From: Acinetobacter lwoffii
GTDB taxonomy: Bacteria; Pseudomonadota; Gammaproteobacteria; Pseudomonadales; Moraxellaceae
Assembly: GCF_015602705.1 (NCBI RefSeq)
Contig: NZ_CP059081.1
Location: 1,435,702 to 1,499,701, forward strand
Direction of reading: 5' to 3'
Length of the DNA: 64,000 bases
The notes beneath the pieces were generated by a model, which worked only from the letters and a program-made list of their open reading frames with translations, was not told the DNA's origin and did not search any database. The position numbers were made by a program, and so were the translations under genes. This document shows, in pieces, positions 1-10,058 of the stretch. The stretch's first letter is position 1. Each line of letters opens with the position of its first letter.

Positions 1-629
1 GAGTGGACTGCCATTCCTGGCATAATGCGCTGAAAAATACCTTGCGTCAGGCTCCGGATGTAATTCTGATCGGGGAAATTCGCGATACTGAAACTATGGA
101 ACATGCGATTGCTTTTGCGGAAACTGGCCATTTGTGTTTGGGAACTCTGCATTCCAATAATGCCAACCAGACTTTGGATCGGATTATCAACTTCTTCCCT
201 GAAGAACGCCGGAATCAGTTATTGATGGATTTGTCTTCAAATATGAAGGCAATTATTTCACAGCGTCTGATTCGGACTCAAGATGGTAAAGGCCGTCGGG
301 CAGCGATTGAAATCATGCTGAATACGCCTTTGATTTCCGACCTGATCCTGAAAGGCGAGTTTCATGAGCTGAAAGCCATTATGGCTAAATCCCGTGAACT
401 GGGCATGCAGACCTTTGACCAGGCCTTATTTGACCTGTATAACCAGGGTGAAATTTCTTATGAAGAAGCCTTGCGCAATGCCGATTCGACCAATGAACTG
501 CGCTTACAAATCAAGCTGAAAAGTAACCGACAGGACACTACCGTAGCCACAGAGGCAACCCAATTCACCATGATGCAAGAGCCAAAAGCGGAAGAGAAAC
601 AAGCAGAGAATACTTCGGTGTCAGAATAA
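1..629 (+). CDS. pilU: Type IV pilus retraction ATPase PilU (3' part, cut by window edge)
   Basis: The frame is open at the left edge, so only about the last 209 residues are visible; the GTG at base 3 is an internal Val codon, not a start. The protein is a cytoplasmic hexameric GspE/PilT-type secretion ATPase that helps PilT retract type IV pili. Visible are the Walker B box (VILIGEIRD) and the following His-box region (GHLCLGTLHSNNA), then the C-terminal helical domain. The polar C-terminal tail (KAEEKQAENTSVSE) and lack of the PilT ending favour PilU over PilT. The Walker A half lies outside the window. A hairpin terminator follows the stop. Confidence 0.85.
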   Translation, partial: VDCHSWHNALKNTLRQAPDVILIGEIRDTETMEHAIAFAETGHLCLGTLHSNNANQTLDRIINFFPEERRNQLLMDLSSNMKAIISQRLIRTQDGKGRRAAIEIMLNTPLISDLILKGEFHELKAIMAKSRELGMQTFDQALFDLYNQGEISYEEALRNADSTNELRLQIKLKSNRQDTTVATEATQFTMMQEPKAEEKQAENTSVSE

Positions 630-648
630 ATATTTGCTCAAAAAATCA

Positions 649-675
649 CAGGCAGAATTTTCTGCCTGTTTTTTA
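649..675 (+). terminator. Rho-independent terminator after pilU
   Basis: The stem CAGGCAGA/TCTGCCTG with a 4-base loop is followed by six T residues, directly downstream of the pilU stop. Confidence 0.85.
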
Positions 676-710
676 TTGATCTTATTTATTATTCGATTCA
701 ATCCATAAAA

Positions 711-1886
711 CTAGACGGTTTTACGTTGCACCACCAGCTTAAAATAAACAATACTGCTTAAGGTTAAAATACCGCATAGCATAAAAGCAAACTGATAACT
801 GTAAGCTGCAATGATGGCACCAATCAGTAGTGAACCGATGGCAATACCCAGGTCATAAAACGTATAAAAAGTTGAAGTTGCATAGCCAATTCGATGCTTG
901 GGCGCACATTGAATCGCCAAAGTTTGAATACACGGCTGCACACTACCAAAGCCCACACCAACCATGACTGCAGCCAGCATAAATCCCCATAAGCTCTGAA
1001 TCTGGCTCAGTAAAAATAAACCCGAACTAAAAGCCAGCAATGCCGGATAAATCACATATTGCGGGCCTTTACGATCATAAATCTTTCCGGTGATCGGCCG
1101 TAAGCTCATCATGGAAATCGCAAAAACCACAAAGAATAAACCTGCATAGGCCATTAAATCCTTGCTGGCTGCGAAGGGTGCGATAAAAGACATGATGCTC
1201 GCATAAGAAAAAGAAATCAGCATGGCCAATACTGCGACAGGCAGCACTTTCTTTTCCACAAAATCTGTCAGCTCAAGCGAGGTTTTCTTATTAGTATTTT
1301 TGATGATTTTTTCAGGTTCTTTGACCGGAATCAAAAAACAGAAGGCAAATCCGATAAAAACCAAGACGATCAATAGCATACTGACCTGAAAATAAGACCA
1401 GTATTCCATCAGGCTTAGACCTATTAACGGACCTAAGACAATCCCCAGATTAACCGACATGACAAAATAGCCCATGCCTTCACCTTTACGCTGCTCCGGA
1501 ATAAACTGGTTCACAACAGGCACGCAAACTGTGGTCAAGATACTGAACCAGATGCCATGTAAGAAACGGATGATAAACAGAATCGTGACTTGATCTGCCA
1601 ACAGATAAGTAAGTGAAAACAGGCTAAAGAACACTTCAGAAATAATCAGGGTTCTACGTACCCCAAATTTTTCGATAATTAAACCGCTAAAAGGTCGCAC
1701 AGCAATGGCAGACACCATAAACAAGGTCATGGCCAGCCCCGCCTGGGTCAGGTTGCCGCCTAATTCTTTTAAGATATAAATCGGCAAAATTGTAGTTTGT
1801 GCAAAATAGAAAATAAATAAAAACAGATTGTTGGCCAGACAAAGGATAAATGACTTGGTCCATAATAGCGCTGCAATGGCGTTCAT
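711..1886 (-). CDS. MFS transporter (12-TM, drug/sugar efflux-like)
   Basis: This 391-residue protein is hydrophobic throughout, with about twelve membrane segments, and carries the MFS loop 2-3 signature in the form RPFSGLIIEKFGVRRT with a weaker copy in the second half (RPITGKIYDRKGP). It is an inner-membrane secondary transporter whose substrate cannot be told from sequence; the best guess is an efflux permease. The ATG is well placed behind an AGGAAAATC ribosome-binding site. It stands alone, convergent with pilU, with about 250 bp between its start and the next gene. Confidence 0.8.
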   Translation of the reverse strand: MNAIAALLWTKSFILCLANNLFLFIFYFAQTTILPIYILKELGGNLTQAGLAMTLFMVSAIAVRPFSGLIIEKFGVRRTLIISEVFFSLFSLTYLLADQVTILFIIRFLHGIWFSILTTVCVPVVNQFIPEQRKGEGMGYFVMSVNLGIVLGPLIGLSLMEYWSYFQVSMLLIVLVFIGFAFCFLIPVKEPEKIIKNTNKKTSLELTDFVEKKVLPVAVLAMLISFSYASIMSFIAPFAASKDLMAYAGLFFVVFAISMMSLRPITGKIYDRKGPQYVIYPALLAFSSGLFLLSQIQSLWGFMLAAVMVGVGFGSVQPCIQTLAIQCAPKHRIGYATSTFYTFYDLGIAIGSLLIGAIIAAYSYQFAFMLCGILTLSSIVYFKLVVQRKTV

Positions 1887-1993
1887 GATTTTCCTAAAAT
1901 GATATGCTGTAAGACGCTGGGCTCAGCATGGGAAATTATTGTTATAAATAAGCGCGACCTATTCAGGAGCGAAATGGATATGAGCAAGACTTT

Positions 1994-2026
1994 AGGAAAA
2001 ATAAGTGAAAAATAAGTGAAAAATAC
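1994..2026. repeat. Short tandem repeat, unit AAAAATAAGTG
   Basis: Two full copies and a partial third copy of an 11-bp A-rich unit lie in the intergenic region upstream of the MFS gene. No function is apparent. Confidence 0.5.
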
Positions 2027-2091
2027 AATGATATTTCATGATAAATGCATGAAATTTAATTTGAACTGGGAAATACAACGATTAATCTTTA

Positions 2092-2118
2092 ATAAAAAAA
2101 TCAGCCCGGAGGCTGATT
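2092..2118 (-). terminator. Terminator of gcvH
   Basis: On the minus strand the stem AATCAGCC/GGCTGATT with a 4-base loop is followed by a run of seven T. It lies about 20 bp past the gcvH stop. Confidence 0.85.
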
Positions 2119-2137
2119 ATCTGAATCTTAGACCAGT

Positions 2138-2512
2138 TTAGAGGCCAGCTTCATATTCTGTATTGGAAAGCAGCTTTTCGACATCGGCCATATTGTCTGG
2201 CTTGATTTTATAAATCCAGCCTTTGCCATATGGGTCGTCATTAATGAAATCAGGATCATCTTCAAGATCAGGATTGATTTCAACTACCACACCAGACACC
2301 GGCGCATGAATATCAGAAGCTGTTTTTACTGATTCAACCACGCCAGCTTGTTCGCCCGCAGTGATATGTGAATCAAGATCTGGTGCTTCGACATAGACCA
2401 AATCGCCTAACGCATCCTGTGCATGGTCGGAAATACCGGTCACAACAAGATCACCCTCAATGCGGACCCATTCATGTGTACTTGCGTACTTTAATTCTGC
2501 AGGATGATTCAT
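2138..2512 (-). CDS. gcvH: Glycine cleavage system H protein
   Basis: GcvH is the lipoylated carrier of the glycine cleavage complex; it shuttles the aminomethyl group between GcvP, GcvT and GcvL. The 124-residue length is typical. The lipoyl-lysine context [18 protein letters not shown] is intact (Lys in ESVKTA), as is the conserved C-terminal GKGWIYKIK segment. The start is supported by an AAGGAG site. It has its own terminator and no gcvP or gcvT neighbours here, so the rest of the system must be encoded elsewhere. Confidence 0.95.
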   Translation of the reverse strand: MNHPAELKYASTHEWVRIEGDLVVTGISDHAQDALGDLVYVEAPDLDSHITAGEQAGVVESVKTASDIHAPVSGVVVEINPDLEDDPDFINDDPYGKGWIYKIKPDNMADVEKLLSNTEYEAGL

Positions 2513-2594
2513 TGATAACTCCTTAAAAATCTTAAGATCATTTTTGACATGTTTTATACATTCTTTTTAAGAAAAACAAAAGGCTTATGCTCCT

Positions 2595-3647
2595 TTATAA
2601 ATAAGGATCTTTGCGCCAGTTGCTCGGGCTGCGGCCACTCCAGCGTTTAAACGCCCGGCTAAAATTGGCGACATCACTATAACCCAGTTCATCGGCAATC
2701 TGTTCCAGAGTGAAATCTGTCCGGGACAATAATGAGGTGGCATGCCGGTAACGAACTTCATCGACTAGGGTAGAAAAGGAGGTGCCTTCGGCGGCGAGTT
2801 GACGTTTTAAGGTGCGGTCAGACATGTGTAAGCGATCTGCCACACTTTCAATACTCAGATAATGCTGCTCGGCATGGGTCAAGATATCTCGGACGCGCAT
2901 CGCAATCCGATGCCGTTCGCCCAAGGCAGAAAGTTCCGTTTCACACTGGTTAATCGCAATCTGGCTGGCAATCGGATCGGCGTGCACCAGCTTATTCATC
3001 AGGTAACTTTTATCAAAGCTCAGAATTAAATGCGGTTGTTCAAAACGGAACTGATGCGTTGGAAACTTCGCCATAAAGCGTTCAAAACCTTCCGGCTTCT
3101 TAAAATCGAAGTCGATTTCTCCCGTGGCATCGGTAACGCCTGTAATGGCTTTGGCCATACTGATCAGACCAATCATCAAGGCAATGGAAATTTCGGTGCG
3201 CAGCGGTTCAAGCTGAATATCGGTTTGCAGCTGTACCGTGGCTTTAGCACCAAAAGTCGAGAAAAACAGTTGCAGGAAGGGTAAACGAAGTTGAATAAAT
3301 CGATTCGCCAGTACCAGCGCATCGGTAATATTATTCGCCGTCATAATCGCATAGCCAATAAAGCCATGAATCGAGATCCGCATCTGTGTGCCGAGATGAT
3401 AACCCAAGGTCGGCTCTCCGGTCAGTTTCAGGGCATATTTGACCAGTTCGTTGGCGACAGGGGTTGGAATACGAAAATCAGGATCTGCCAACTGTTCACT
3501 GGTCAGGCTAAAAGGTTGGAAAAGCGATTCATTGTTATAACCCCAGCGGGAAATGACATCGAGAAGCAGGAGACCGTAAACACCTGGAATTCCTTGGTCT
3601 TGGCGTGGAGCAATTGTTTTCATGCGCGATCCGTTGCACTCATTCAA
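2595..3647 (-). CDS. AraC-family transcriptional regulator (OruR/arabinose-bd type)
   Basis: The protein has 350 residues (342 if the Met at residue 9 is the start; neither site has a strong Shine-Dalgarno). The N-terminal two thirds match the arabinose-binding-like domain of OruR/ArgR-type AraC regulators (GYHLGTQMRISIHGFIGYAIMTA). The last 100 residues hold two helix-turn-helix motifs (IESVADRLHMSDRTLKRQLAAEG and LEQIADELGYSDVANFSRAFKRWSGRSPSNWR). The ligand is unknown. It is read toward gcvH with 82 bp between, but a functional link to glycine metabolism is only positional. Confidence 0.8.
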   Translation of the reverse strand: MNECNGSRMKTIAPRQDQGIPGVYGLLLLDVISRWGYNNESLFQPFSLTSEQLADPDFRIPTPVANELVKYALKLTGEPTLGYHLGTQMRISIHGFIGYAIMTANNITDALVLANRFIQLRLPFLQLFFSTFGAKATVQLQTDIQLEPLRTEISIALMIGLISMAKAITGVTDATGEIDFDFKKPEGFERFMAKFPTHQFRFEQPHLILSFDKSYLMNKLVHADPIASQIAINQCETELSALGERHRIAMRVRDILTHAEQHYLSIESVADRLHMSDRTLKRQLAAEGTSFSTLVDEVRYRHATSLLSRTDFTLEQIADELGYSDVANFSRAFKRWSGRSPSNWRKDPYL

Positions 3648-3655
3648 ATTTTTTT

Positions 3656-3972
3656 ATTTATAAATAGATATTGGCATGAAGCCGCCAAATTTTTCATTAA
3701 AATTGTTGGACAAAATTTTGGCGATTGTGACTCTGCCACTGGCAGATTAGTCTAAATTCAGCATTAAAATCAATTTAAACCACATAATTTTATTGATGAA
3801 ATTAAAATTATTTTATTGAACCGGACACATCTCTGCATTGGCTGACTAAGGACAAGGAAATTGCTTAAGCATTGAATAGGACTTCTTCAGAGAGCTTTCA
3901 GAACTAGAGAGTTATGTCATTTCATTAAAATACCAGATAGATGGCAACTTGCTGTTCATCTGTAGAGAAAAT
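3656..3972. other. Intergenic region without recognisable gene
   Basis: This A+T-rich stretch between the AraC gene and the ABC-exporter terminator presumably carries the AraC promoter. An open plus-strand frame extends into it but is mostly antisense to the AraC gene and lacks a ribosome-binding site. Confidence 0.5.
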
Positions 3973-4015
3973 TTTAAAAAGAGAGGTCTGGCAAAGTTTT
4001 CCTTTTTCCAGACCT
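3973..4015 (-). terminator. Terminator after the ABC exporter gene
   Basis: On the minus strand an 8-bp perfect stem AGGTCTGG/CCAGACCT with a 16-base loop is followed by CTC and then TTTTT. Confidence 0.65.
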
Positions 4016-4072
4016 GTTCAATATTAAGGACGAGCAAATGATCAGAAGTTTTGAAATCTTCTACAGATCATA

Positions 4073-5926
4073 TTATTCATGATCTTTTGATGCTTTGACC
4101 TGTTGCTGAATCAGCATGCCACCAGTTTGACGCTGCCAAAGTTGGGCATAGATGCCATTTAATGCCACCAGTTCATCATGCGTGCCTTGCTCGGCGATTC
4201 GACCTTGATCCAGTACAATCAGACGATCCATCTGGGCAATGGTAGACAGGCGATGCGCAATTGCAATCACGGTTTTACCTTGCATCAAGTCGTCCAGACT
4301 GTTTTGAATTGCTGCTTCGACTTCAGAATCCAGCGCACTGGTCGCTTCATCCAGAATCAGAATCGGCGCATCTTTCAGGAATACACGTGCAATTGCAATT
4401 CGCTGACGCTGTCCGCCGGAAAGTTTCACGCCACGTTCACCGACATAGGCTTCATAGCCTTTTTTGCCACGCAAATCCGTCAGATTAGGAATAAATTCTT
4501 CTGCTTTGGCTTTACGCACAGCTTCAAACATTTCTTCATCAGTCGCATCTGGACGACCATATTTAATGTTTTCCGCGACAGTGCGATGTAGCAGTGAAGT
4601 ATCTTGAGTCACTAATGCAATATTCTTGCGCAAACTGTCCTGAGTCACATCGTCAATATCCTGACCATCAATCAAGATACGACCCTGGTTAATATGATAA
4701 AAATGCAGCAACAGTTGAATCAGGGTAGATTTCCCTGCACCTGAACGGCCGACAATACCAATTTTTTCACCTGGGCGAATGGTCAGATTAAACTGATCAA
4801 TCACGTTTTTATCATTATAGGCAAAGCTGACATTTTCGAATTTAATTTCACCGTGATTGAGCTGTAGCTCTTTGGCACCCGGTTTATCTTCAATGGCAAT
4901 TTTGCGGCCTAAAGTTTTCATACCATCCTGAATGGTACCGACATTTTCAAACAGGGCAGAGGTCTGCCACATCATAAATTCGGCAATACTGTTCAGTTTC
5001 AGTACCATTGCTGTAGTTGCAGCAATAATGCCCAGCTCGGCCTGACCTTCCATCCACAACCAGATCGCAGTACCCAGTACGCCGCCATATAACACTACAC
5101 TCAGCAGTAAAATACTGATTTCGTATTGGGCACCCAGACGCATCTGTTTATATACCGTTACCATAAATTCCTGCATAGAGGTCTTGGCATACTGGCTTTC
5201 ACGACCGGCATGAGCAAACAGCTTGACAGTCTGAATATTGGTATAGGCATCCGTGATACGCCCGGTCATGACGGCACGGGCATCCGCCTGAGCATTGGAA
5301 ATTTTGCTCAAACGTGGAATGAAATAACACGCTGCACAGATAAACAAGGCTAGCCAGACCATCAATGGAATGATCAGCAAGGGTGAAATTGCACCCAAAA
5401 CAATATTGATGGTGATGAAATAAATCAGCACATAAGCCAGCATGTCACCCAGAATGACCCAGAATTCGCGTACTGCCAGAGCGGTTTGCATAACTTTGGC
5501 CGATAATCGTCCGGCAAAATCATTGTGGAAAAAATCCAGGCTTTGTTTCATGAGCAGATTATGAAAGCGCCAGCGTAAACGCATCGGGAAATTGCTATAC
5601 AAAATCTGATGCTTAATTAGGGATTGGGCGCTAGCGAAAAAAATATTGGCCAGAAGAACAATACTCAGTAAGGTTAAATTGCTAGCATGCTGTTCCAGAA
5701 AAGTATCGGGCTGGCTTTTACTGAGCCAGTTCACCAGCTCACCAATTTTTGAATACAGAAAAGCTTCGAAGCTGGCAGCACCGGCAGTACACAGTACCAG
5801 AATCAGCAAATAACGGCGGACTCCATAGGCTGCCCGCCAGACAAATGGAAAAAACTTGGTCGGTAAAGGTTGGTTCAGATTTTTGGTGGGATAGGGGTCA
5901 ACCAGTCTTTCAAGCCATCGAAACAT
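4073..5926 (-). CDS. ABC exporter, fused membrane and ATPase domains (MsbA/multidrug type)
   Basis: This is a half-transporter of about 617 residues. The N-terminal ~330 residues hold six membrane helices and the rest is the nucleotide-binding domain, with Walker A GRSGAGKST, signature LSGGQRQRIAIAR, Walker B ILILDEATSALD and H-loop IAHRLS. It would act as a homodimer exporting a lipid or drug; the substrate is not inferable. The start at MFRWLERL is preferred because an AAGAG site precedes it; an upstream ATG seven codons earlier would give 624 residues. It is monocistronic. Confidence 0.85.
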   Translation of the reverse strand: MFRWLERLVDPYPTKNLNQPLPTKFFPFVWRAAYGVRRYLLILVLCTAGAASFEAFLYSKIGELVNWLSKSQPDTFLEQHASNLTLLSIVLLANIFFASAQSLIKHQILYSNFPMRLRWRFHNLLMKQSLDFFHNDFAGRLSAKVMQTALAVREFWVILGDMLAYVLIYFITINIVLGAISPLLIIPLMVWLALFICAACYFIPRLSKISNAQADARAVMTGRITDAYTNIQTVKLFAHAGRESQYAKTSMQEFMVTVYKQMRLGAQYEISILLLSVVLYGGVLGTAIWLWMEGQAELGIIAATTAMVLKLNSIAEFMMWQTSALFENVGTIQDGMKTLGRKIAIEDKPGAKELQLNHGEIKFENVSFAYNDKNVIDQFNLTIRPGEKIGIVGRSGAGKSTLIQLLLHFYHINQGRILIDGQDIDDVTQDSLRKNIALVTQDTSLLHRTVAENIKYGRPDATDEEMFEAVRKAKAEEFIPNLTDLRGKKGYEAYVGERGVKLSGGQRQRIAIARVFLKDAPILILDEATSALDSEVEAAIQNSLDDLMQGKTVIAIAHRLSTIAQMDRLIVLDQGRIAEQGTHDELVALNGIYAQLWQRQTGGMLIQQQVKASKDHE

Positions 5927-6097
5927 TATCGTACTCTTATCATGCATTTTGCTTTTCGGGAATTATAAAGGATTCTGTTTTTTTAAGCCCGTAATTGGGT
6001 GAAATTGCCACAAAATGATTCACTCAATTAAAACTTGGATTATAAAAATTAAACTAAAGCCAGATTTATGCCAGTCAGGTTTTAAATAGATGAGGAA

Positions 6098-6133
6098 ATA
6101 AAAAAGCCTGAAATGCAGCAGCACCTCAGGCTT
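6098..6133 (-). terminator. Terminator after the mechanosensitive channel gene
   Basis: The stem AAGCCTGA/TCAGGCTT has a 14-base loop, and the A-run on the plus strand gives a T-run on the minus strand. Confidence 0.8.
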
Positions 6134-6152
6134 GAGATTGGATGACTTGTAT

Positions 6153-7427
6153 TTAAGTAATAATAGAAGACGGTTGAGTAAATGCTTCCTTTAAATCAAG
6201 ACCTGAAGGCGCTTGATAGACCTTTAATCCAAATTCCGGAATAATCGCCAGCAGATGATCCATGATATCCGACTGGATATTTTCATACTCCACCCAGGCG
6301 GTGGTATTAGTAAAGGCATAAATCTCTAATGGTAAACCCTCACTGGTTGGCTGCAATTGGCGCACCATCAGGGAATGATTTTTACTAATGCCCGAATGTT
6401 GTTGCAGATAAAACTCTACATAGGCACGGAAAGTTCCCAGATTGGTGAGACGACGCTGGTTATATTGCGAATGATGACTCAGTTGCAGGTTAAATTGTTC
6501 CAGCTCTTCTGATTTGGTATTCAGGTACTGATCGAGCAGAATAAAATTTTTCAGCTTGTTCTGTTCTTCAGCCGACATAAAATGCACGCTGCTTTGATCA
6601 ATATGAATCGAGCGTTTGATCCGGCGCGCACTGGCTTCCTGCATACCACGCCAGTTTTTAAAGGTATCCGTCACCAGTTTATTGGTCGGAATGGTGGTCA
6701 CCGTTTTATCAAAGTTCTGTACCGTAATGGTATGTAATGACATATCAATGACATCGCCGTCCGCATTCAGCGAGGGCATTTCGATCCAGTCGCCAATACG
6801 CACCATGTCATAAGATGAAATCTGCACTGACGCCACCAGTGACAAAATGGTATTTTGAAAGACCAGCATCAACACCGCGGCCATGGCACCGAAGCCAGCC
6901 AGCAAGGTAAAGACATCCTTTTTCAGGAAAGTGCCGAGAATCATCAGGCCACAGACAATAAAGATAATCAGTTTGACCAGCTGCAAATAACCTTTAATCG
7001 GTTTGTTACGTGACTTGGGATTACGCTGATAGACCAGGTTAAAAATATTCAGTAATTCACCAAGAGCCAGGGCAATCGTCAGGAAGATAAAAGCCTGTGC
7101 CCCCATTTGCACAAAGGACTCAACCTTGTCAGATAAATGCGGTACCGTGGTAATCCCGTTCATGATCACCACTGCCGGAACAATATTGGCAATCCGGCGA
7201 ATCACGCTATGCTCAGCAAAAATCTGATTATTGGCAAAAGGCATTCTGGAAATCAGTTGACGTATTCCGCGTACCACAATCTGTTTGGCAAATAGATTGG
7301 CAAGAATCGCCAGTAAAATCACAATACTCAGTGAAGATAGCATTTCCAGCCATGGGTACTGATTTGCCCATTCTTGAATATTCCGAATAAAATTAAACTG
7401 TTCCAAACGATCTTTCTCTTCAATCAA
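6153..7427 (-). CDS. MscS-family mechanosensitive channel, YbdG-like
   Basis: The 424-residue protein has about five N-terminal membrane segments and an MscS beta domain. The stretch GDWIEMPSLNADGDVIDMSLHTITVQNFDKTVTTIPTNKL followed by FKNWRGMQEASARRIKRS closely matches E. coli YbdG, a miniconductance channel responding to osmotic downshift. The initiating codon is uncertain: the open frame begins with a TTG lacking a clear ribosome-binding site, and a second TTG eight codons later has a better purine-rich leader. It is monocistronic. Confidence 0.88.
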   Translation of the reverse strand: MIEEKDRLEQFNFIRNIQEWANQYPWLEMLSSLSIVILLAILANLFAKQIVVRGIRQLISRMPFANNQIFAEHSVIRRIANIVPAVVIMNGITTVPHLSDKVESFVQMGAQAFIFLTIALALGELLNIFNLVYQRNPKSRNKPIKGYLQLVKLIIFIVCGLMILGTFLKKDVFTLLAGFGAMAAVLMLVFQNTILSLVASVQISSYDMVRIGDWIEMPSLNADGDVIDMSLHTITVQNFDKTVTTIPTNKLVTDTFKNWRGMQEASARRIKRSIHIDQSSVHFMSAEEQNKLKNFILLDQYLNTKSEELEQFNLQLSHHSQYNQRRLTNLGTFRAYVEFYLQQHSGISKNHSLMVRQLQPTSEGLPLEIYAFTNTTAWVEYENIQSDIMDHLLAIIPEFGLKVYQAPSGLDLKEAFTQPSSIIT

Positions 7428-7530
7428 AAATTTAGATCAAGTTTATAGGTTTGGATCAGATTTTTTAATATTGGATAACTTTTTAAAACATATCTATTGG
7501 TGCAAATCGTTCAATAAAAGTGCCTACAAA

Positions 7531-7556
7531 TAAAAAACCGGCGACTTCGCCGGTTT
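7531..7556 (-). terminator. Terminator of the DUF1275-DUF2058 unit
   Basis: A G+C-rich hairpin AAACCGGCGA/TCGCCGGTTT on the minus strand runs into T residues. Confidence 0.85.
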
Positions 7557-7592
7557 ATGATCTTCGATATTTCAGTAATGATATCGCGATAC

Positions 7593-8129
7593 TTACCACA
7601 TCAAATCATCAGGAATGACATAAGCTGCATATGGATCTTCTTCATCGGTGGTTTCTTCATTTTTCTCTGAATTATTCACAATGATAAAGCCGGGCATTTT
7701 CGCATTGATACGATCTGCCAGCGCTTTTGGCAAGAAAGCATAGCTGTCATTTTCACGTGCAATGACCAGACTGCCTGCCACCAGCGCATTATAGATTTGC
7801 TGGTTCAAATAGACTTTTTTGATTTTGCTGTCATCAATAAACTGATACACCGCATCGCCGTCAGTATTACGGATTTTGTGCTGATTAATCATTTGCATGA
7901 TTGCGGCTTTCAGTTCTTTTTCCTGCAAAGCTGCTTTTTTCTCTAGCTCAATTGCCTGATCTTTGGCCATTTTTTGCTGTTTATCTTGTTCAATCTTGGC
8001 CTTGATTTCAGCCTCGGTACCGTCACCGGTGCGTTTTTCATGCACAGCCTGTTTAGACAGTTTTTTGGCTTTTTTATTATCGACCAATCCTGCCTTTAAC
8101 AATTGTGCCTGCAATGCATTTTTAACCAT
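7593..8129 (-). CDS. DUF2058 family protein (YaiL-like)
   Basis: This is a 178-residue cytoplasmic protein. The N-terminal half is strongly charged and helical (KAKKLSKQAVHEKRTGDGTEAEIKAKIEQDKQQ, a likely coiled coil). The C-terminal half has the DUF2058 pattern INQHKIRNTDGDAVYQFIDDSKIKKVYL. The family is sometimes labelled nucleoprotein/polynucleotide-associated enzyme, but its function is not established. It starts 15 bp after the DUF1275 stop, so the two genes are probably co-transcribed. Confidence 0.8.
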   Translation of the reverse strand: MVKNALQAQLLKAGLVDNKKAKKLSKQAVHEKRTGDGTEAEIKAKIEQDKQQKMAKDQAIELEKKAALQEKELKAAIMQMINQHKIRNTDGDAVYQFIDDSKIKKVYLNQQIYNALVAGSLVIARENDSYAFLPKALADRINAKMPGFIIVNNSEKNEETTDEEDPYAAYVIPDDLMW

Positions 8130-8144
8130 GAGAATGTCCAGATA

Positions 8145-8819
8145 TTAGTCGTGTTGATGTCGATAACGTAAATAAATCACCCAATACGTGAGACTGAGAA
8201 CCAGACTCAGCACTGCCGGGATCAGGAATGCATTTAATTTTAAATAAGGATATAGCCAGCTGGCAAGAATGCCGCCGCTTAAAAAACCGAGCAAAATAAG
8301 CAGATGCAAAACCACACGTCGTGATTCTACCTCTAAACCGCGCAACCGGTAGCCCATCGCCAAGCCAAGGTCGGTCAGTACGCCAGATAAATGCGTGGTG
8401 CGAATGATGGCACCTTTATAATGGCTGACCATGGCATTTTGCACCCCCATGGCAACACAGGCCCATAACAAGGCGTAGCGCGGGAAATAGGGCAACAATA
8501 ACCAGCAGATCAAAATAAAAATAGCCACCAGACTTAAAGGGTAACCATAAAGTTGCCCTAGGCGAAAGTGACTATTTCCAAGAATGAGCCCGCTATAGGA
8601 TGAACCAATGACATAGCAGAGTGTGACCAAAAAGAGATACAACATCTGTTCTGGTTGCCAGTTTAGCAGGGCCATGGCCAGCATGCTGACATTACCGGTC
8701 ATATGTGAAACAGACTGGTGCAGTACCGTCACCAGCCCCAGGACGTTAATCATGCCGGCATTGACCGCAAGAAAAAACGCCCCTAATTGTACCCAGGTAG
8801 GTAAACGCTGTAATGGCAT
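8145..8819 (-). CDS. DUF1275 (YoaK) family membrane protein
   Basis: The 224-residue protein has six to seven predicted membrane helices. It shows the family features AGMINVLGLVTVLHQSVSHMTGN near the N-terminus and HLSGVLTDLGLAMGYRL in the middle. DUF1275 proteins are inner-membrane proteins of unknown function, possibly transporters. It is followed within 15 bp by the DUF2058 gene. Confidence 0.85.
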   Translation of the reverse strand: MPLQRLPTWVQLGAFFLAVNAGMINVLGLVTVLHQSVSHMTGNVSMLAMALLNWQPEQMLYLFLVTLCYVIGSSYSGLILGNSHFRLGQLYGYPLSLVAIFILICWLLLPYFPRYALLWACVAMGVQNAMVSHYKGAIIRTTHLSGVLTDLGLAMGYRLRGLEVESRRVVLHLLILLGFLSGGILASWLYPYLKLNAFLIPAVLSLVLSLTYWVIYLRYRHQHD

Positions 8820-8861
8820 AACAACATCATTGGCTAAACATATTGATTAATCAATATAAAA

Positions 8862-10058
8862 TCAATTTGATGCGCGGTCTACTGCTGTAGTAAATAAAAC
8901 ATCGGTCGATGAATTTAGCGCGGTTTCAGTAGAATCCTGCAATACGCTGATGACCATACCAATCGCAACGACTTGCATGGCAATATCCGAAGAAATCCCA
9001 AACAGGCCGCATGCAACTGGAATCAGTAACAATGAACCGCCTGCAACACCAGAAGCACCACATGCCGAGACGGTTGCCACCACAGAAAGAATCAGCATGG
9101 TACTAAAGTCCACGCTAATGCCCAAGGTATTGACTGCTGCCAAGGCGAGAACCGTAATAGTCACTGATGCACCACCCATATTGATGGTCGCTCCCAGAGG
9201 GATGGCAATGCTTGAAGTCGATTCTTTAACACCCAGACGTTTCGCCAAGTCCAGATTGACCGGAATGTTGGCTGCTGAACTACGGGTAAAGAAGGCGGTA
9301 ATGCCACTTTCACGTAAGCAGGTGAACACCAGTGGATAAGGATTTTTGCGAGTAACGGCAGCAACAAGCAACGGATTGATGACCAGTGCAACAAACACCA
9401 TTGTGCCTAACAATACAGTCAACAAATGTACATAGCTCGTCAGCGTGTCCAGACCAGATTCAGCAAAAGTGACTGCCACCAGACCAAAAATACCCACAGG
9501 CGCGAAATTGATCACCAGACGGATCACATAATTAACCGCAAAGGCCGCATCATTTAAAAGCGTTTTGGTACTATCAGATGCATGACGGAAGGCAATACCC
9601 AAGGCCACTGCCCAAGCCAGAATACCAATAAAGTTTGCTTCAGCAATCGCAACGACCGGATTGGTAACAAAACTGAGCAGTAAATTCTTCAGGATTTCTA
9701 CCAGACTGCCAGGTGGCTGTAAGTCAGCTTGTGCAGCGATATCCAGAAACAGCGTACTTGGAAATAAGATACTCGCAACCACGGCGCTCAGTGCAGCAAG
9801 GAACATACCCACTGCATACATGATCATAATCGGTTTGATGGGGGTGTTGGATTGACCCACCTTAAAATTCGCGATAGAAGCTAACACTAAAATGAAAACC
9901 AGAATCGGTGCAACAGACTTCAAGGCTTTAATAAACAGGTCGCCCAATAGGCTTAATGAGGGAGTAGCTTCGGGAAATACCACAGCCACACCCACACCTA
10001 AAATAATGGCGATGATGATTCGAGAGACTAAGCTCATGCGCATAAGGGCAGAAAACAT
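8862..10058 (-). CDS. sstT: Serine/threonine:sodium symporter SstT
   Basis: The 398-residue protein is a member of the dicarboxylate/amino acid:cation symporter family. The start [19 protein letters not shown], the hairpin region [22 protein letters not shown], and the substrate/Na+ site segment [19 protein letters not shown] are those of SstT. It imports serine and threonine with sodium across the inner membrane. It lies 42 bp upstream of the DUF1275 gene on the same strand, so read-through is possible, but no functional link is evident. Confidence 0.93.
   Translation of the reverse strand: MFSALMRMSLVSRIIIAIILGVGVAVVFPEATPSLSLLGDLFIKALKSVAPILVFILVLASIANFKVGQSNTPIKPIMIMYAVGMFLAALSAVVASILFPSTLFLDIAAQADLQPPGSLVEILKNLLLSFVTNPVVAIAEANFIGILAWAVALGIAFRHASDSTKTLLNDAAFAVNYVIRLVINFAPVGIFGLVAVTFAESGLDTLTSYVHLLTVLLGTMVFVALVINPLLVAAVTRKNPYPLVFTCLRESGITAFFTRSSAANIPVNLDLAKRLGVKESTSSIAIPLGATINMGGASVTITVLALAAVNTLGISVDFSTMLILSVVATVSACGASGVAGGSLLLIPVACGLFGISSDIAMQVVAIGMVISVLQDSTETALNSSTDVLFTTAVDRASN

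Noticed and set aside
1994..2026. Small tandem repeats as a CRISPR-like array
   Set aside because: Only two to three contiguous 11-bp units with no spacers are present.
3291..3755. Plus-strand open frame of about 150 codons over the AraC gene
   Set aside because: It is antisense to a well-supported AraC gene, has no ribosome-binding site and no recognisable domain.
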